Part shown: piece after piece, positions 10,822 to 20,688 of the stretch | Numbering within the stretch: the first letter of the stretch is position 1 | Layout of the letters: every line of letters begins with the position of its first letter | Assembly (NCBI GenBank): GCA_900208305.1 | Contig: OAPG01000007.1 | Coordinates: forward strand, 717,001 to 781,000 | Reading direction: 5' to 3' | Origin: Melanopsichium pennsylvanicum | Taxonomy: Eukaryota; Basidiomycota; Ustilaginomycetes; Ustilaginales | Length of the DNA stretch: 64,000 bases | Notes under the pieces: model-generated | Told to the model about the DNA's origin: nothing | The model's input: the letters and a program-made list of their open reading frames with translations, nothing else | Databases searched by the model: none | Position numbers and translations under genes: made by a program

Positions 10822-13800
10822 CTACTTATCCTGCTCATCGGTGCGAAAGGCGACAGGAAACTCTGGCACTGGCGGTGATGGAGCGGCAACAGCAGCAGCA
10901 GCAGCAGTATCACTGCTATTTTCGCGTAAAACGACAGCTGAAGGCTTGGAATGACTCCTCCTCCTAGGGAGTGCAAGAGGTTCGTGTGCTGAGGTCAAAC
11001 CAAAACTATTTCCTCCCCCATCCGCTCTTGTGCCACTGGGAAACGCAACAAGTGCATCCTTGATCTCAAGCCTTGCTTGTAAAGATGTCAGCGGCGTCTC
11101 GTTCACACGTGTATCCATGTTGGTTCCTACAAACTCCTCAGCCTCGCTCGTTGTGATTGGAGAAACAGGATTCACGCTACCCGCCGTCGAAGGTTCCATG
11201 ACCCATGCTCCGTCAGCTTGAACAGGCGTCAGGGGAGCGGACTTCTCTGTACTCAAAAGCGTACGCATGGGTGATCCGGTTCGCGCCAATCCAAACCCAA
11301 CCCCACCAGCACAGCCAGATGGAGCAATCGTTCCTCCATCAGAAACTTCTTCCCAGCCTGATCCCACCTCAGAATCGGACAGATGAACGTGGGAAAAGCT
11401 CTCGTCCGCACCACTCGCTCGTCTGACCGGGCTTTTGTCTGGAGAGGCTCGATCCACTTTCACTCGCGATGCGGTCAGATCTCGTCCTTTCGCCGAGGCC
11501 GAGGGCATGTCATTCTTGTTGGTTTCGCGACGTGCCGGACGCGTTGTAGCTGCGGACGACGTGGAGACTTGTCTTGCGTCGGATGATCGGCCCGGCCTTT
11601 GAACGGAGTTGGCGTCGGACTGGGGAGAGAGGAGGTCCAATGAAGGGAATGCGATGCCCCCATCGCTATTCGTGTAGGTGCTTCCATTCGAGCTGCTGTT
11701 GGTGACAGAATGACGGCCGCGTCCGAGCCATGCGGCTGTTCGCTGTTGACTCTGCTTGAAAAGTGTATCCCCTGCCTCCCTTGGGTACTTGTCGCTAGGG
11801 GACGGTGCATCAGCGCCCTTTTCACCTGGTGATGCGGGAGCATGCTTGAAAAGCCCCTCTGTGTCCTCAAGTGCATTGGCACGAGAGTGAGCTTGACCAC
11901 GGTCGTTGTCTTGTCCCTCGTCATCAGAATCATCACCACCGACGGAAGGCTCGCTGAAGCTCTCCATGCTAGGCTCGAAATCATCGTCATCGACCCATTT
12001 GGGCGCGCTCTCGGCAAAGCTGAAGATGGTTTTCGGCAGACCCTTGATCCTTCCACACAGATCCTGCAGATCCTCCTCGTTCTTGACCAAGAAACCGCAC
12101 AGCATGCTTGGGTCCAAGGACTTGATCGGCATCCGCCTCACTTTCTCGCAGTGAAAGGTGGCCATCTGAGCCTCAGAGTAGGCATGTGACCACCATTCGT
12201 CCTCATCGTCCTTCTCCTCCACAGAGAAGCGGTGGACAATGTCGAGCTGTCGAGGTACGGCAGAGGGGAAGTTGGTGGGAGGATAGCGCAGCGGTACAGC
12301 AGGTCGCACGTTGTGAGGGTCGAGATAGAAGAGGGAATTGCCTTGGTGACCCATGAAATAGTATGAAGACGAAGGCCGGCCGCCGGCGATGCCAACGCTG
12401 TGAGGGAAGGAGAAGGTGGACTTGACCGATTCGTAGTAGATGGGATTCACGCTGTCGATGCCTAGACGGATACCGATGAGGATCAACACAGGTCGACGCC
12501 AGGCTACGCTTTCTCCTCTTCGACCGCTAGAACCTGGGGATGAGCGCGCTTTCGAGGACGCCACCAACGCTGTCGCATCTGCCGCAGCTCGCACCTCATC
12601 GAGGTAAAACACACCATCGTGGGCGAGCTGGACAGCAATGCCCGCGACCGGAAACTCGGAAACGAGCTGCTTGATGGCACCCGCTGCTGTTGAAGGGCCG
12701 AACCATTCGCCCACCTCTTTACCCAACCGTTTGCCCTCCCTCGCCATACGATGAACACCGAAGGGGCATGCAGGACTAGGGTCGTCGAGGAACCAACTAA
12801 GAATCTTGATGTAAGTGGCGTAACGGGACCGCTTCTCTCGCCACTCTAAGAGACTCTCGTTCTCAGCATTAGCATCCACCGACAAGCTGGCGAGCTCTCT
12901 CAGGAATTGCAATTGACGCATCGGCGGAGCTTCTCTCTGCCACGATCGACCTAGGTGGACATTGATCAGCGCGTTGGCCAGCAAACTTTGCCCTGTACGT
13001 AGCATGCAACCCCAGCCAGAGTCTGTGGTCAAGCCGCCTCTGCTGAAGCCCGCAGCCTGAGCAGCAGCCGTCGCCCTACTCCAAAAGTTGGTGATGCCCA
13101 TCTTTTCGCCGAGTGACGAGGTGGCATAGCCTGCTCCTAGCGCTGCACCAAGCCCGAGCGGAGCACTGCCTTGCACCGCAGCTTCTTGTGCCGCGGTACT
13201 TTCAATCGCTTTGCGGCCGAGCCAGCCGCGACCAGCGGAAGCGGGAGGACTACTCGTTTGAGCTGCATCCGGGGCGGATGCACCAGATGGAGTGGACGGT
13301 ACAGCAGCACTTTGGGTGGCTGCGATTTGAGCGTGAGCGGCAGCACTAGCAGCAGCAGCAGCCGCCGTCTCAGCCGCCGACGCAGCTTGATCCGTGATGG
13401 TACCATCGCGAGAGATGGGCGCAAAATGATTGCGATACGTACACCAGATTCTGGAAGCAAAGTCAGGTTGAAAGGCGGATTGCGGGTCATTCTGGGTTGG
13501 AGCAGAGCTTGTCGTGCCGACATTGAAGCTAGTTGCGGATGACTTGGTGCGAAGGCTGTCGGAAGTGGAGGTGGTCGCCACAGTGGAAATGGAGCTACCG
13601 ACGCGGCTATCTTCCCTGCCTGGAGCAAAGGCAGGCGATGAAGATGCGAGAGAGGTATGTATCAGGTCGATCGGAGTACGGAGAGGAGACGAGGCGGGGA
13701 TGCCGGATGAGGGAGAAGCTGCTCTGGTCAGTTCTCCGACTTCATCTTCTGATTTGCGAGACGCTGCAGGATCGCCCGCTGCTACGGCCGGTGCCTCGAC

Positions 13801-15498
13801 ACCTGCTTCCGCATTGCCAGACAGCTCGACTTTGTTGTGCTGTCGAGGACCATGCCAGACACCCAACAGCCAGATCCCGTCGTCGTCTATTTGACCGCCA
13901 TCACTGTCCATGAAGAACTTGAATGCACGATCAAAGCCAACGCCACTTGGCACCCAGCTACCATTGCTGCTGCTACTGCCACCACCTGTGGCATTGGAGG
14001 AAGCACAGCCTGTGCTACTCGCGCCGATGTTGCTCTGGCTTGTAGCGATGTAGCCAGAAGTGCTGTGATCCCCTGTGGAAGCATTCGTGTTCCTCACCGC
14101 TTTGCTCGAGCCAGCGTTGGCCAAAGTTTGGAAAAGCGCTCCAGCTTTTGAGCGTGTCGGAGCGCTAATCTGCGTATTGGCGGATGGGCCGGCATCTGCA
14201 TGAAGTTGCGTTGCCGTCTTTTGTGGAGAAACGGTGCGCAGAGCATCGCGATTGTCCCGTTGAAGGCATGTAGTGCTAGAGTCAGGAAAGTCGAGTACGT
14301 CTGCTTCCCGCACAGGGGAGAGGGCCGCGCCAGCCTCTAGCGAGGAGTGCGCATTGTCGCTGCCGGCCATGTTGTAAAGCCATCCCGTGAGGCGTCTTGG
14401 AGCGCTAGTGTAGTGCTCTTGTGAATCGGAGGCGGATTGACCGTCCGCTTTAGAGGGTTCGGCCTCGGAGGAGCGCTGGCGAGGCTCATGCGACCCTATG
14501 GAAATACTGGAGCGACCGCTCTCCATGCTCCGCCTAGAGCTTGCTTGACTAGGCAGCACGTCGTTGTGCACCATTCGCCCGCTATAAACATCTGAGCTTG
14601 GCTGTGAAGAGGCGGAACGCGATTTGGCCGCGTCTTTCGAGACTGACTTGCGGCGTCTTCTGCCCATGTTCTTGAGTGAGTCGGAGAAGCGGTGTGAGGC
14701 GTGCGAGTCTGTAGATGCGGTAGACGCAAGGTCATCAGAGGAAGAGTTGTTGGTTGTGGCAGGTTTGGACTGATTAAGGTTAAGGAAGCTCCTGCTTCCC
14801 ATGCGGCGTAGAAGTCCAAGGGGGTGCGGCTGAGCTAGAGGAGCTACTGTCGACTCGGCTGGAATTGCGTCGGTATGGTATGAAGAGTCAGCATTGACGC
14901 TGCTATTGCCAGCCGAAGTACCATTGCTACCTCCAAGGAGACTCCTGATACTATTACTTCTTCCGAAAAACTTGCGACGATTGGAAGCCTCGCTGGAACC
15001 AGCCGTGGACGACGAAGACTGTGCGCTTGAAGATGAGAGGCGAGCTGTAGAGGCAGAACTGGCACTCCTTGACTGTGAAGGATGGTTAGATGCGGGCAAG
15101 GGCAAGGATGAGGCGGAAGTAGAGCTACTATCAAGCTGTAGAGGCGTGATGTGCGCGCAAGAAGCTGAACATGACGGGTGAGAATGCGCGTTGCGGTTAC
15201 TGGATGTAGCTGATCGTAGCCGGGTTTTGAGCTTGGCGTGCTCGAGCGGCTCGGAAGATGAGACTGCTTGGGAAGATGCAGCAGCAGAAGCAGCAGAGAT
15301 ATTCTTGAACATGATGGCCGCACCGAGCGAGTTGACGCGAACGCGAATGCCCTTTCTCGAAGGCGGGTGCGTGGTAGCAGAGGGTAAAGCGGATGAGGAT
15401 ACGGAAGAAGAATGCGAGTCTGGGATGTTGATATTGCGTGAGGGCAGACCAAAGTTGGGTGATGCGCGAGTTGCGCTGTGTGTGGAAGTGTCGTTCAT
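10822..15498 (-). CDS. ATG4: Atg4-type autophagy cysteine protease, greatly extended (1,558 aa)
   Basis: Peptidase family C54, which processes Atg8 before lipidation and later removes it from membranes. The catalytic domain occupies about residues 720-1160. It shows the cysteine motif DSGWGCMLRTGQ (Cys near residue 831) and the Asp/His motif LDPHNVRP (near residue 1060), with GHQGNSLFYLD just before it. The start is the first ATG of the open frame; upstream in-frame codons have no ATG. Family members are usually 400-500 aa. Here about 700 residues of Ser-rich, disordered sequence precede the domain and about 400 follow it. A GSGWEEVSDG segment near residue 1381 fits the Atg8-interacting W-x-x-V pattern in an acidic setting. 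Single exon. It diverges from the polymerase kappa gene with 884 bases between starts. Confidence 0.93.
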   Translation of the reverse strand: MNDTSTHSATRASPNFGLPSRNINIPDSHSSSVSSSALPSATTHPPSRKGIRVRVNSLGAAIMFKNISAASAAASSQAVSSSEPLEHAKLKTRLRSATSSNRNAHSHPSCSASCAHITPLQLDSSSTSASSLPLPASNHPSQSRSASSASTARLSSSSAQSSSSTAGSSEASNRRKFFGRSNSIRSLLGGSNGTSAGNSSVNADSSYHTDAIPAESTVAPLAQPHPLGLLRRMGSRSFLNLNQSKPATTNNSSSDDLASTASTDSHASHRFSDSLKNMGRRRRKSVSKDAAKSRSASSQPSSDVYSGRMVHNDVLPSQASSRRSMESGRSSISIGSHEPRQRSSEAEPSKADGQSASDSQEHYTSAPRRLTGWLYNMAGSDNAHSSLEAGAALSPVREADVLDFPDSSTTCLQRDNRDALRTVSPQKTATQLHADAGPSANTQISAPTRSKAGALFQTLANAGSSKAVRNTNASTGDHSTSGYIATSQSNIGASSTGCASSNATGGGSSSSNGSWVPSGVGFDRAFKFFMDSDGGQIDDDGIWLLGVWHGPRQHNKVELSGNAEAGVEAPAVAAGDPAASRKSEDEVGELTRAASPSSGIPASSPLRTPIDLIHTSLASSSPAFAPGREDSRVGSSISTVATTSTSDSLRTKSSATSFNVGTTSSAPTQNDPQSAFQPDFASRIWCTYRNHFAPISRDGTITDQAASAAETAAAAAASAAAHAQIAATQSAAVPSTPSGASAPDAAQTSSPPASAGRGWLGRKAIESTAAQEAAVQGSAPLGLGAALGAGYATSSLGEKMGITNFWSRATAAAQAAGFSRGGLTTDSGWGCMLRTGQSLLANALINVHLGRSWQREAPPMRQLQFLRELASLSVDANAENESLLEWREKRSRYATYIKILSWFLDDPSPACPFGVHRMAREGKRLGKEVGEWFGPSTAAGAIKQLVSEFPVAGIAVQLAHDGVFYLDEVRAAADATALVASSKARSSPGSSGRRGESVAWRRPVLILIGIRLGIDSVNPIYYESVKSTFSFPHSVGIAGGRPSSSYYFMGHQGNSLFYLDPHNVRPAVPLRYPPTNFPSAVPRQLDIVHRFSVEEKDDEDEWWSHAYSEAQMATFHCEKVRRMPIKSLDPSMLCGFLVKNEEDLQDLCGRIKGLPKTIFSFAESAPKWVDDDDFEPSMESFSEPSVGGDDSDDEGQDNDRGQAHSRANALEDTEGLFKHAPASPGEKGADAPSPSDKYPREAGDTLFKQSQQRTAAWLGRGRHSVTNSSSNGSTYTNSDGGIAFPSLDLLSPQSDANSVQRPGRSSDARQVSTSSAATTRPARRETNKNDMPSASAKGRDLTASRVKVDRASPDKSPVRRASGADESFSHVHLSDSEVGSGWEEVSDGGTIAPSGCAGGVGFGLARTGSPMRTLLSTEKSAPLTPVQADGAWVMEPSTAGSVNPVSPITTSEAEEFVGTNMDTRVNETPLTSLQARLEIKDALVAFPSGTRADGGGNSFGLTSAHEPLALPRRRSHSKPSAVVLRENSSDTAAAAAVAAPSPPVPEFPVAFRTDEQDK

Positions 15499-16382
15499 GG
15501 TGGGTGTTGGGCTTGGGGAGCGACTGGCGGCCTGAGCTACGAAGGGGTGTGAGGTGTTGAGACGCAATGTCTGAGGAGTTCAAGCGGATGATGCAGACAT
15601 GAAGCTGAGAGTGCAAACGCAGCGGGGTGGCGTGGCCCACTGGAAGTCACGCCAAGTCGAACTAGACGATCGAGATGGGATCAGAGGGTCGCATATATTA
15701 GGTTGTGTTTGATAGAACGAGAGGATGATGGTCTGCGAATCGAAGTGCCGGATGGTGGACTGACTGATGAAATGCGTGTGTACGTGTATAGTGGCAGCAC
15801 TGTACTGTATTGTGCAGTAAGATGCCGCGAGATGAAGCGAGCCAGGGTGTAGATGGAACTTGAAAAGGGGGAAGAGGCTGAAGTTTCAAGTGATAGTGAT
15901 GGGGATGTATGAATGGATGGTGATGATGATGATGATGATGATGATGACGACGATGAAAAAGACTGACGCCTGCGTGGGCCAATGTGATTGGCAGGATGTC
16001 AAGGTGATGATGGTGTCCGGATTGCTATGTGCTATGTGCTGTGTGCTGTGTGCTGTGTTGTGTGTGTTGGTGTAACTGCGTACGTAGCCAAATGTGCCAA
16101 AATAGGATTTCAGGGTCTGTCTGGAAATGCCCACTTACGCAGCCATTATGTTAATTTCAGGTACACAAGTTTCATTATTCTAATTCGGCTTAACTTTTAA
16201 CAAATTTCAGATACGTTGGATATCTTTGGACAGTTTGACATGGTACGCTTGCATCACCAGCACTACTCACACTAGATTACAACAACACAAAATCAACCTC
16301 GCCTTCAGCTAAACGAGTTGGTGTGGTCTGTCATCACAAACATGGTTCATCACCGCCGTCTCTCCACCCTGTCACCACTAAC
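15499..16382. other. Divergent promoter region, ATG4/polymerase kappa
   Basis: Shared upstream region holding a GAT repeat (about 15918-15948) and a degenerate GTGCTATGTGCTGT repeat (about 16024-16070). The right end includes a 14-codon upstream reading frame described separately. No other gene is seen. Confidence 0.6.
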
Positions 16383-16386
16383 ATGA
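16342..16386 (+). promoter_or_regulatory. Short upstream ORF overlapping the polymerase kappa start
   Basis: An ATG at 16342 opens a 14-codon frame whose TGA stop (16384-16386) overlaps the main ATG (16383-16385) in the string ATGA. If the transcript begins upstream of 16342, ribosomes reaching the polymerase start would do so by leaky scanning or by reinitiation after this frame. Its position is directly seen; its use depends on the unmapped transcription start. Confidence 0.5.
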
Positions 16387-18428
16387 ACTTTTTTCGCGAT
16401 ACAGATGCCAATACCAATGCCTTTGACGATCCCAAAAACGATCCCACCGCTCCTTCACCCACCACTTCGCCATGCAAGAAGCAAAAATTCGATAACGTAC
16501 TTCCTTCCACTTTGCAGCCTTTAGCTGCTGCTGATCATGATGCTGCACTTGCAAGCTTGCGCAAGCGCATGGCTGGCCCATCCTCTGCCAAAGCTGGCTT
16601 AGCAAAAGACCAGGATGAGATCAATAGAATCATTTACGACGTTTCCAAGGGTAGCAAGTTTTTTGAAAACGAGCGCAAAAAGGATGCACAGACCACCGAA
16701 CGTATCAACGCTCTTCTTGCCAGGAGAGATCAAAAGTTGCTTCATCTTCCCTCTGGAAGTTCAGAGTGGCTCGCCATTCAGAGAAAGATCGACGACATGG
16801 CTACAAACCTCGAAAACACACGCGATCTGTCCAGGACCATTCTGCATACCGACATCGACATGTTTTACGCCGCTGTAGAGCTCGCCAGGGATCCTTCATT
16901 GAAAGGAAAATGTTTTGGCGTTGGTTCAGGCGTGCTGGTCACAGCATCGTATGAAGCAAGAAGAGGCTATGGTGTGCGCAGTGGTATGGCAACCTTTGTC
17001 GCAAAGGCCCTTTGCCCTCATCTCATCGTCGTCAAGAACGACATGCAGAGTTACGTAGCTGCCAGTCAGAAGGTCATGGCTGTGTTTGAGCAGTACGATG
17101 ACAACCTTGCAAAAGCATCGCTCGATGAAGCGTATCTCGACGTCACCGATTACATTGAACAACATGGTGGTTCCATCGATCAAGTAGTACACCAACTCCG
17201 CGATCAGGTCCGCAGCGAAACCCAGCTCACCGTCAGTGTCGGTATCGCACCCAATACTATGCTTGCCAAGATCTCGAGCGATCGTAACAAGCCTGATGGC
17301 CAATTCCGCGTTCAGCCCAATCGCAAGGCTATCGTCGAATTCATGCGAAATCTACCCTGTCGCAACATCCCCGGTATTGGCCGTGTCAACGAGCGAATCC
17401 TGGAAAGTATGGGTGTCACGACGTGTGGTGAGATCTGGGCCAAAAGAGTCGACCTCTGGCTCGCGCTCGATGGAAAGATCGAATGGCTCATCAAGGCTCA
17501 TCTCGGCATCGGCAACACCGTCGTAGAGCCGAGCAAGAGGGAGGAACGTAAAAGTGTGGGTCGCGAACACACCTTTAGTCCTACATCTGATACTCGAGCT
17601 CTTCTTGATCTACTCAAACAATCGGCGCAGCGAGTGCAGCAGGATCTCGAGCGACTCGAATTTAAAGCAAAGACCGTCACGCTCGTCGCCAAGCGCGATA
17701 ATTTTCAGCGATTCTCGAGGGCAAAGACTTGCACCAGACTCATTTCCAAGGCCGAAGAGTTGTACGATATTGCCAGCTGTCTTCTAACGCAAGAAATTGA
17801 AAGAGAGGTGGGGCTGTCGTTAAGGTTGATCGGGGTGAGGGTGACACATCTGGTGGATATGCGTGGTGCAGCTGCGGGAGAGGAGAGATTGAGGAAGCTT
17901 TTTCAAGCCAGAGCGGCTAGCAGTGGTCAAGTTGGAGATCGGACCAAAACGGCGCAGGAATGGCAAGAGGAAGAAGAACAACAGCTGGCACTTGCGATCA
18001 AGCAATCGCTAGAAGGGGGACAACATGATCCGTTTCATGATGTTCATGATCTTAGTCAGGACGATGCAGCTATCGAATCTGGGGATCAAACAACAACGGC
18101 AACGGATTTAGTTGATCGGTCTGCAAGCAAGCAGGAGGAAGAAAGCGATCAATCAGCTACAACGATAGAAGCAGGTGAACCATCATTGACAACATCAGAT
18201 GCAGATGATGCCGTACAATGTCCGATTTGCAATAAGCCTATTCATGGCTCAAACCATCAACTCAACGTTCACATCGATACATGTCTCAACCATCATGTTC
18301 ACTCACTTGATCCTGCTTCATCCTCCTATAACCCATCATTGGTATCTCGAACAGACACTTCGAGTTCGTCAAAGCACAGAAAGCTCAAAGGTTCCCTTGA
18401 CCACTTTTTTCTCCGTTCCAAGCCCTGA
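16383..18428 (+). CDS. POLK: DNA polymerase kappa, Y-family translesion polymerase (681 aa)
   Basis: DinB/Pol kappa-type error-tolerant polymerase that bypasses bulky template lesions at stalled forks. Palm motifs: DIDMFYAAVE (about residue 157, first metal-binding acidic residues) and KASLDEAYLDV (about 247, catalytic Asp-Glu). These are followed by the VSVGIAPN and NIPGIGR (helix-hairpin-helix) segments and a little-finger domain. The N-terminal extension matches the Pol kappa N-clasp. The tail holds a ubiquitin-interacting motif (QQLALAIKQSLE, about 533-544), a UBZ4-like zinc finger (CPIC...HIDTC, about 612-634) and a PCNA-binding-like end (GSLDHFFLR, about 669-677). I chose the ATG at 16383 because the 20 in-frame codons before it contain none. 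Single exon. Confidence 0.95.
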   Translation: MNFFRDTDANTNAFDDPKNDPTAPSPTTSPCKKQKFDNVLPSTLQPLAAADHDAALASLRKRMAGPSSAKAGLAKDQDEINRIIYDVSKGSKFFENERKKDAQTTERINALLARRDQKLLHLPSGSSEWLAIQRKIDDMATNLENTRDLSRTILHTDIDMFYAAVELARDPSLKGKCFGVGSGVLVTASYEARRGYGVRSGMATFVAKALCPHLIVVKNDMQSYVAASQKVMAVFEQYDDNLAKASLDEAYLDVTDYIEQHGGSIDQVVHQLRDQVRSETQLTVSVGIAPNTMLAKISSDRNKPDGQFRVQPNRKAIVEFMRNLPCRNIPGIGRVNERILESMGVTTCGEIWAKRVDLWLALDGKIEWLIKAHLGIGNTVVEPSKREERKSVGREHTFSPTSDTRALLDLLKQSAQRVQQDLERLEFKAKTVTLVAKRDNFQRFSRAKTCTRLISKAEELYDIASCLLTQEIEREVGLSLRLIGVRVTHLVDMRGAAAGEERLRKLFQARAASSGQVGDRTKTAQEWQEEEEQQLALAIKQSLEGGQHDPFHDVHDLSQDDAAIESGDQTTTATDLVDRSASKQEEESDQSATTIEAGEPSLTTSDADDAVQCPICNKPIHGSNHQLNVHIDTCLNHHVHSLDPASSSYNPSLVSRTDTSSSSKHRKLKGSLDHFFLRSKP

Positions 18429-19287
18429 AAATGTACCCCACCTTTTCTCCTTTGTCTTCTCCATACTTCTTTTTTTTCTCTTTTTCTTTTTTTTTTTCTT
18501 TTTCTTTGTGAGCCGGTTTCCTCTACAACTCACTTTTGTTGTAGCTCCTTTTCTGGCCTCCATTCTACATCAATTTATATATCATATCACCTGTATCCAC
18601 TAAAGTTAAAAAATAAATCGTTCCTTCTCTCTGACTGAACTCAGCATGCTCTCCTTTATGTTCCAAACGATCTCAGTGTGTCGAATGGGATCAATTCAGA
18701 GGTGTGTGCGCGTAAGTCAATGATTGTTTATTCATTCCAAAAATCGATCAACAGGAAACCATGTCGATGATGGTTGTGAACGAGATTCAACCTAGTGTGC
18801 GGGGGGAGGGGGGGGGGGGGGGGGGGTAAGGCGTGCCCGTGTGAAACCGAGAGGTCAATGTTATATCAAGGATACATGTATGTGTGTGTTGCGTTGCACT
18901 TAGGGCGATTAGTGGTGGTTGTTCTTGTGGTGACCTGTTGTATGTGCGAATGGGGAGAGAGAGGGAGAAAGAAGGGGAGAAGTGAAGGTCAGTACAATTG
19001 CCTTTTTTCGAGACTCGAAAACTGGATGTGCCCATTTGTATGAGGTGAAGCCAATAATTGAACAAGAGCGGTGTAATTGGGGGGCTCTTAGATGTGACGG
19101 AGCAGGCTTTAGGTGAAGTTTGGGTGGTGGTGTGGTAAAAGCCAGCGCGCGAAAGGGCACGATCCTGGTCGGGGTTTTTTTTTGGCGCTGGGTATGTTGC
19201 CGAATCTTGTGAAGACAACAACACCCTTTGTGTGATTGTTGTCGCTTCTGTATGTATGCATTCATTTGTCGACCCCTTTTCACTTAT
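18429..19287. other. Convergent 3' region, polymerase kappa/ATP17
   Basis: T-rich 3' flank of the polymerase gene (about 18465-18520) and a G-rich homopolymer (18801-18826, one A interruption). No gene is supported. Confidence 0.6.
18801..18826. repeat. G-rich homopolymer tract
   Basis: G6-A-G19 on the plus strand; its assembled length may be unreliable. Confidence 0.85.
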
Positions 19288-19676
19288 CTATGTCTTCTGC
19301 TCTGCACTGAACCGCCGTTATTAAGCTACGTATGCGGGAGAAAGAACTTACGCAAGTGAGTAGCGTAATCGATCGAGTAACCGATCAAGAACAAGGTGAA
19401 GAGGGTAGCGACAATGGGTTTGCCGGAAGCGTTTTTACCGTCAAAGTACCTAGCCTTGATACCACCTCCGCGTTTCTGTGGAGCATCACCTTTGGGCAAA
19501 GACTTGTAGAATCCAACAACGGATTCCATACGAGCAGAAGCACCACCGGGACCCTGTGCGGATTTGGGCGTGGCGATCTTGGGTGGGATAGGAAGGGTCG
19601 AGTTGGCGCGAACACCGTTCATGCGGAACGAAGGACCGGCAGTGGCACGAGCGATGGAGCGAGCAGCGAACAACAT
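19288..19676 (-). CDS. ATP17: Mitochondrial F1Fo-ATP synthase subunit f
   Basis: Small membrane-anchored subunit of the Fo sector in the inner mitochondrial membrane. Hallmarks are IPPKIATPKS, VVGFYKSLPKG, ARYFDGKNASGKP and a single membrane segment TLFTLFLIGYSIDYATHL, aligning in order with yeast Atp17. The N-terminus MLFAARSIARA resembles a mitochondrial targeting sequence. The start is the ATG at 19676. Without splicing the frame ends at TAG 19326-19328. However, a strong donor GTAAGT begins at 19351, directly after the conserved HL. An intron 19302-19351 (TGCAG acceptor) would give a short second exon 19288-19301 and a 112-residue protein ending HLQQKT, closer to the family's basic HLRHHK-like tail. 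I prefer the spliced form, but it is inference. The leader holds a CT repeat. Confidence 0.85.
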
Positions 19677-19843
19677 CGTGTACGTGATGTGTGTGAGTGT
19701 ATGTGTGTGCGTGTAAGGTAGAGGATGGATGAGCGGTGATTGGAATGATGTTGAAATCACCCGACGACGACGACAAAGAGACGAACGCACTCACACACAC
19801 ACTACACACAATACTGACCAGACGCCTCAAAAGAGCCAAAGCC

Positions 19844-19902
<59 letters not shown>

Positions 19903-20688
19903 GGATGTGATGGAATTGGACTCTGTCTTCCTTCCGTCGACCAAAGCCAGAAAATCCCACAAACGGTTCCGAGATCAAGCCAACCCACACACTCGCCCGC
20001 ATGCTTCTCTCGCCTGCAAGATCTCACATTTTCGTCACCCGATCCTCATTCCTCCTTTTAGCGATTTTTTTTTCATAACTCCAAATTTTAAATTGCTCCC
20101 TATTCTGCCCGCACAACCATCACCTCGCCAGTGTATTCTGCATTCTCACCCTTTCAAAAAGCTGCTTTATGTTTTGCCTTTCCTTGTCAACAGCAGTAGC
20201 ACATAATTCTCGCACGCCCCCATCCCAATTTATTTTACCTTTTTCTCCCGCAAAAGTATCAAGAATCGACTTAACAAATCATACGAAATTTTCGCTCTTC
20301 TTACTCTCTCATAACAAATTCTCAAACACACAAAATTTCTCTCTCACGTCTGCACTGCTGCTGGTTCCGACGCAAACAGAACCGATTGATGGGAACAAGA
20401 CGCATAGGATCATGCTTCGATTTTTTGGGGGGGAAGGCGTGTGTGTGGTGAATACAATGTCGCTCGAATCGAAGCTGACCGAAACAGAAAGGAGAAAAAA
20501 AAAGGGGGGAAAGTGGGGAAGCTGGAGATATAGAGAGGCCGAGAGGTTTTGACGGATCACACCTCGAAAACAAAATGTCGAGAAGGGGAAAAGGTGCGAC
20601 CCCGATCGTCGTGACGAGAGACTTAAGAGATTGCTCTGTTCTCACCGACCCAGAAGTCTTTGAGAGCGTGTCTATATAACTCTACACT
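19677..20688. other. Intergenic region ATP17/RPS2
   Basis: Contains the ATP17 leader with a CT tract (19847-19899) and the RPS2 3' flank. No gene is supported. Confidence 0.6.
19847..19899. repeat. CT dinucleotide repeat
   Basis: About 26 perfect CT units upstream of ATP17 (GA on its coding strand). Confidence 0.95.
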
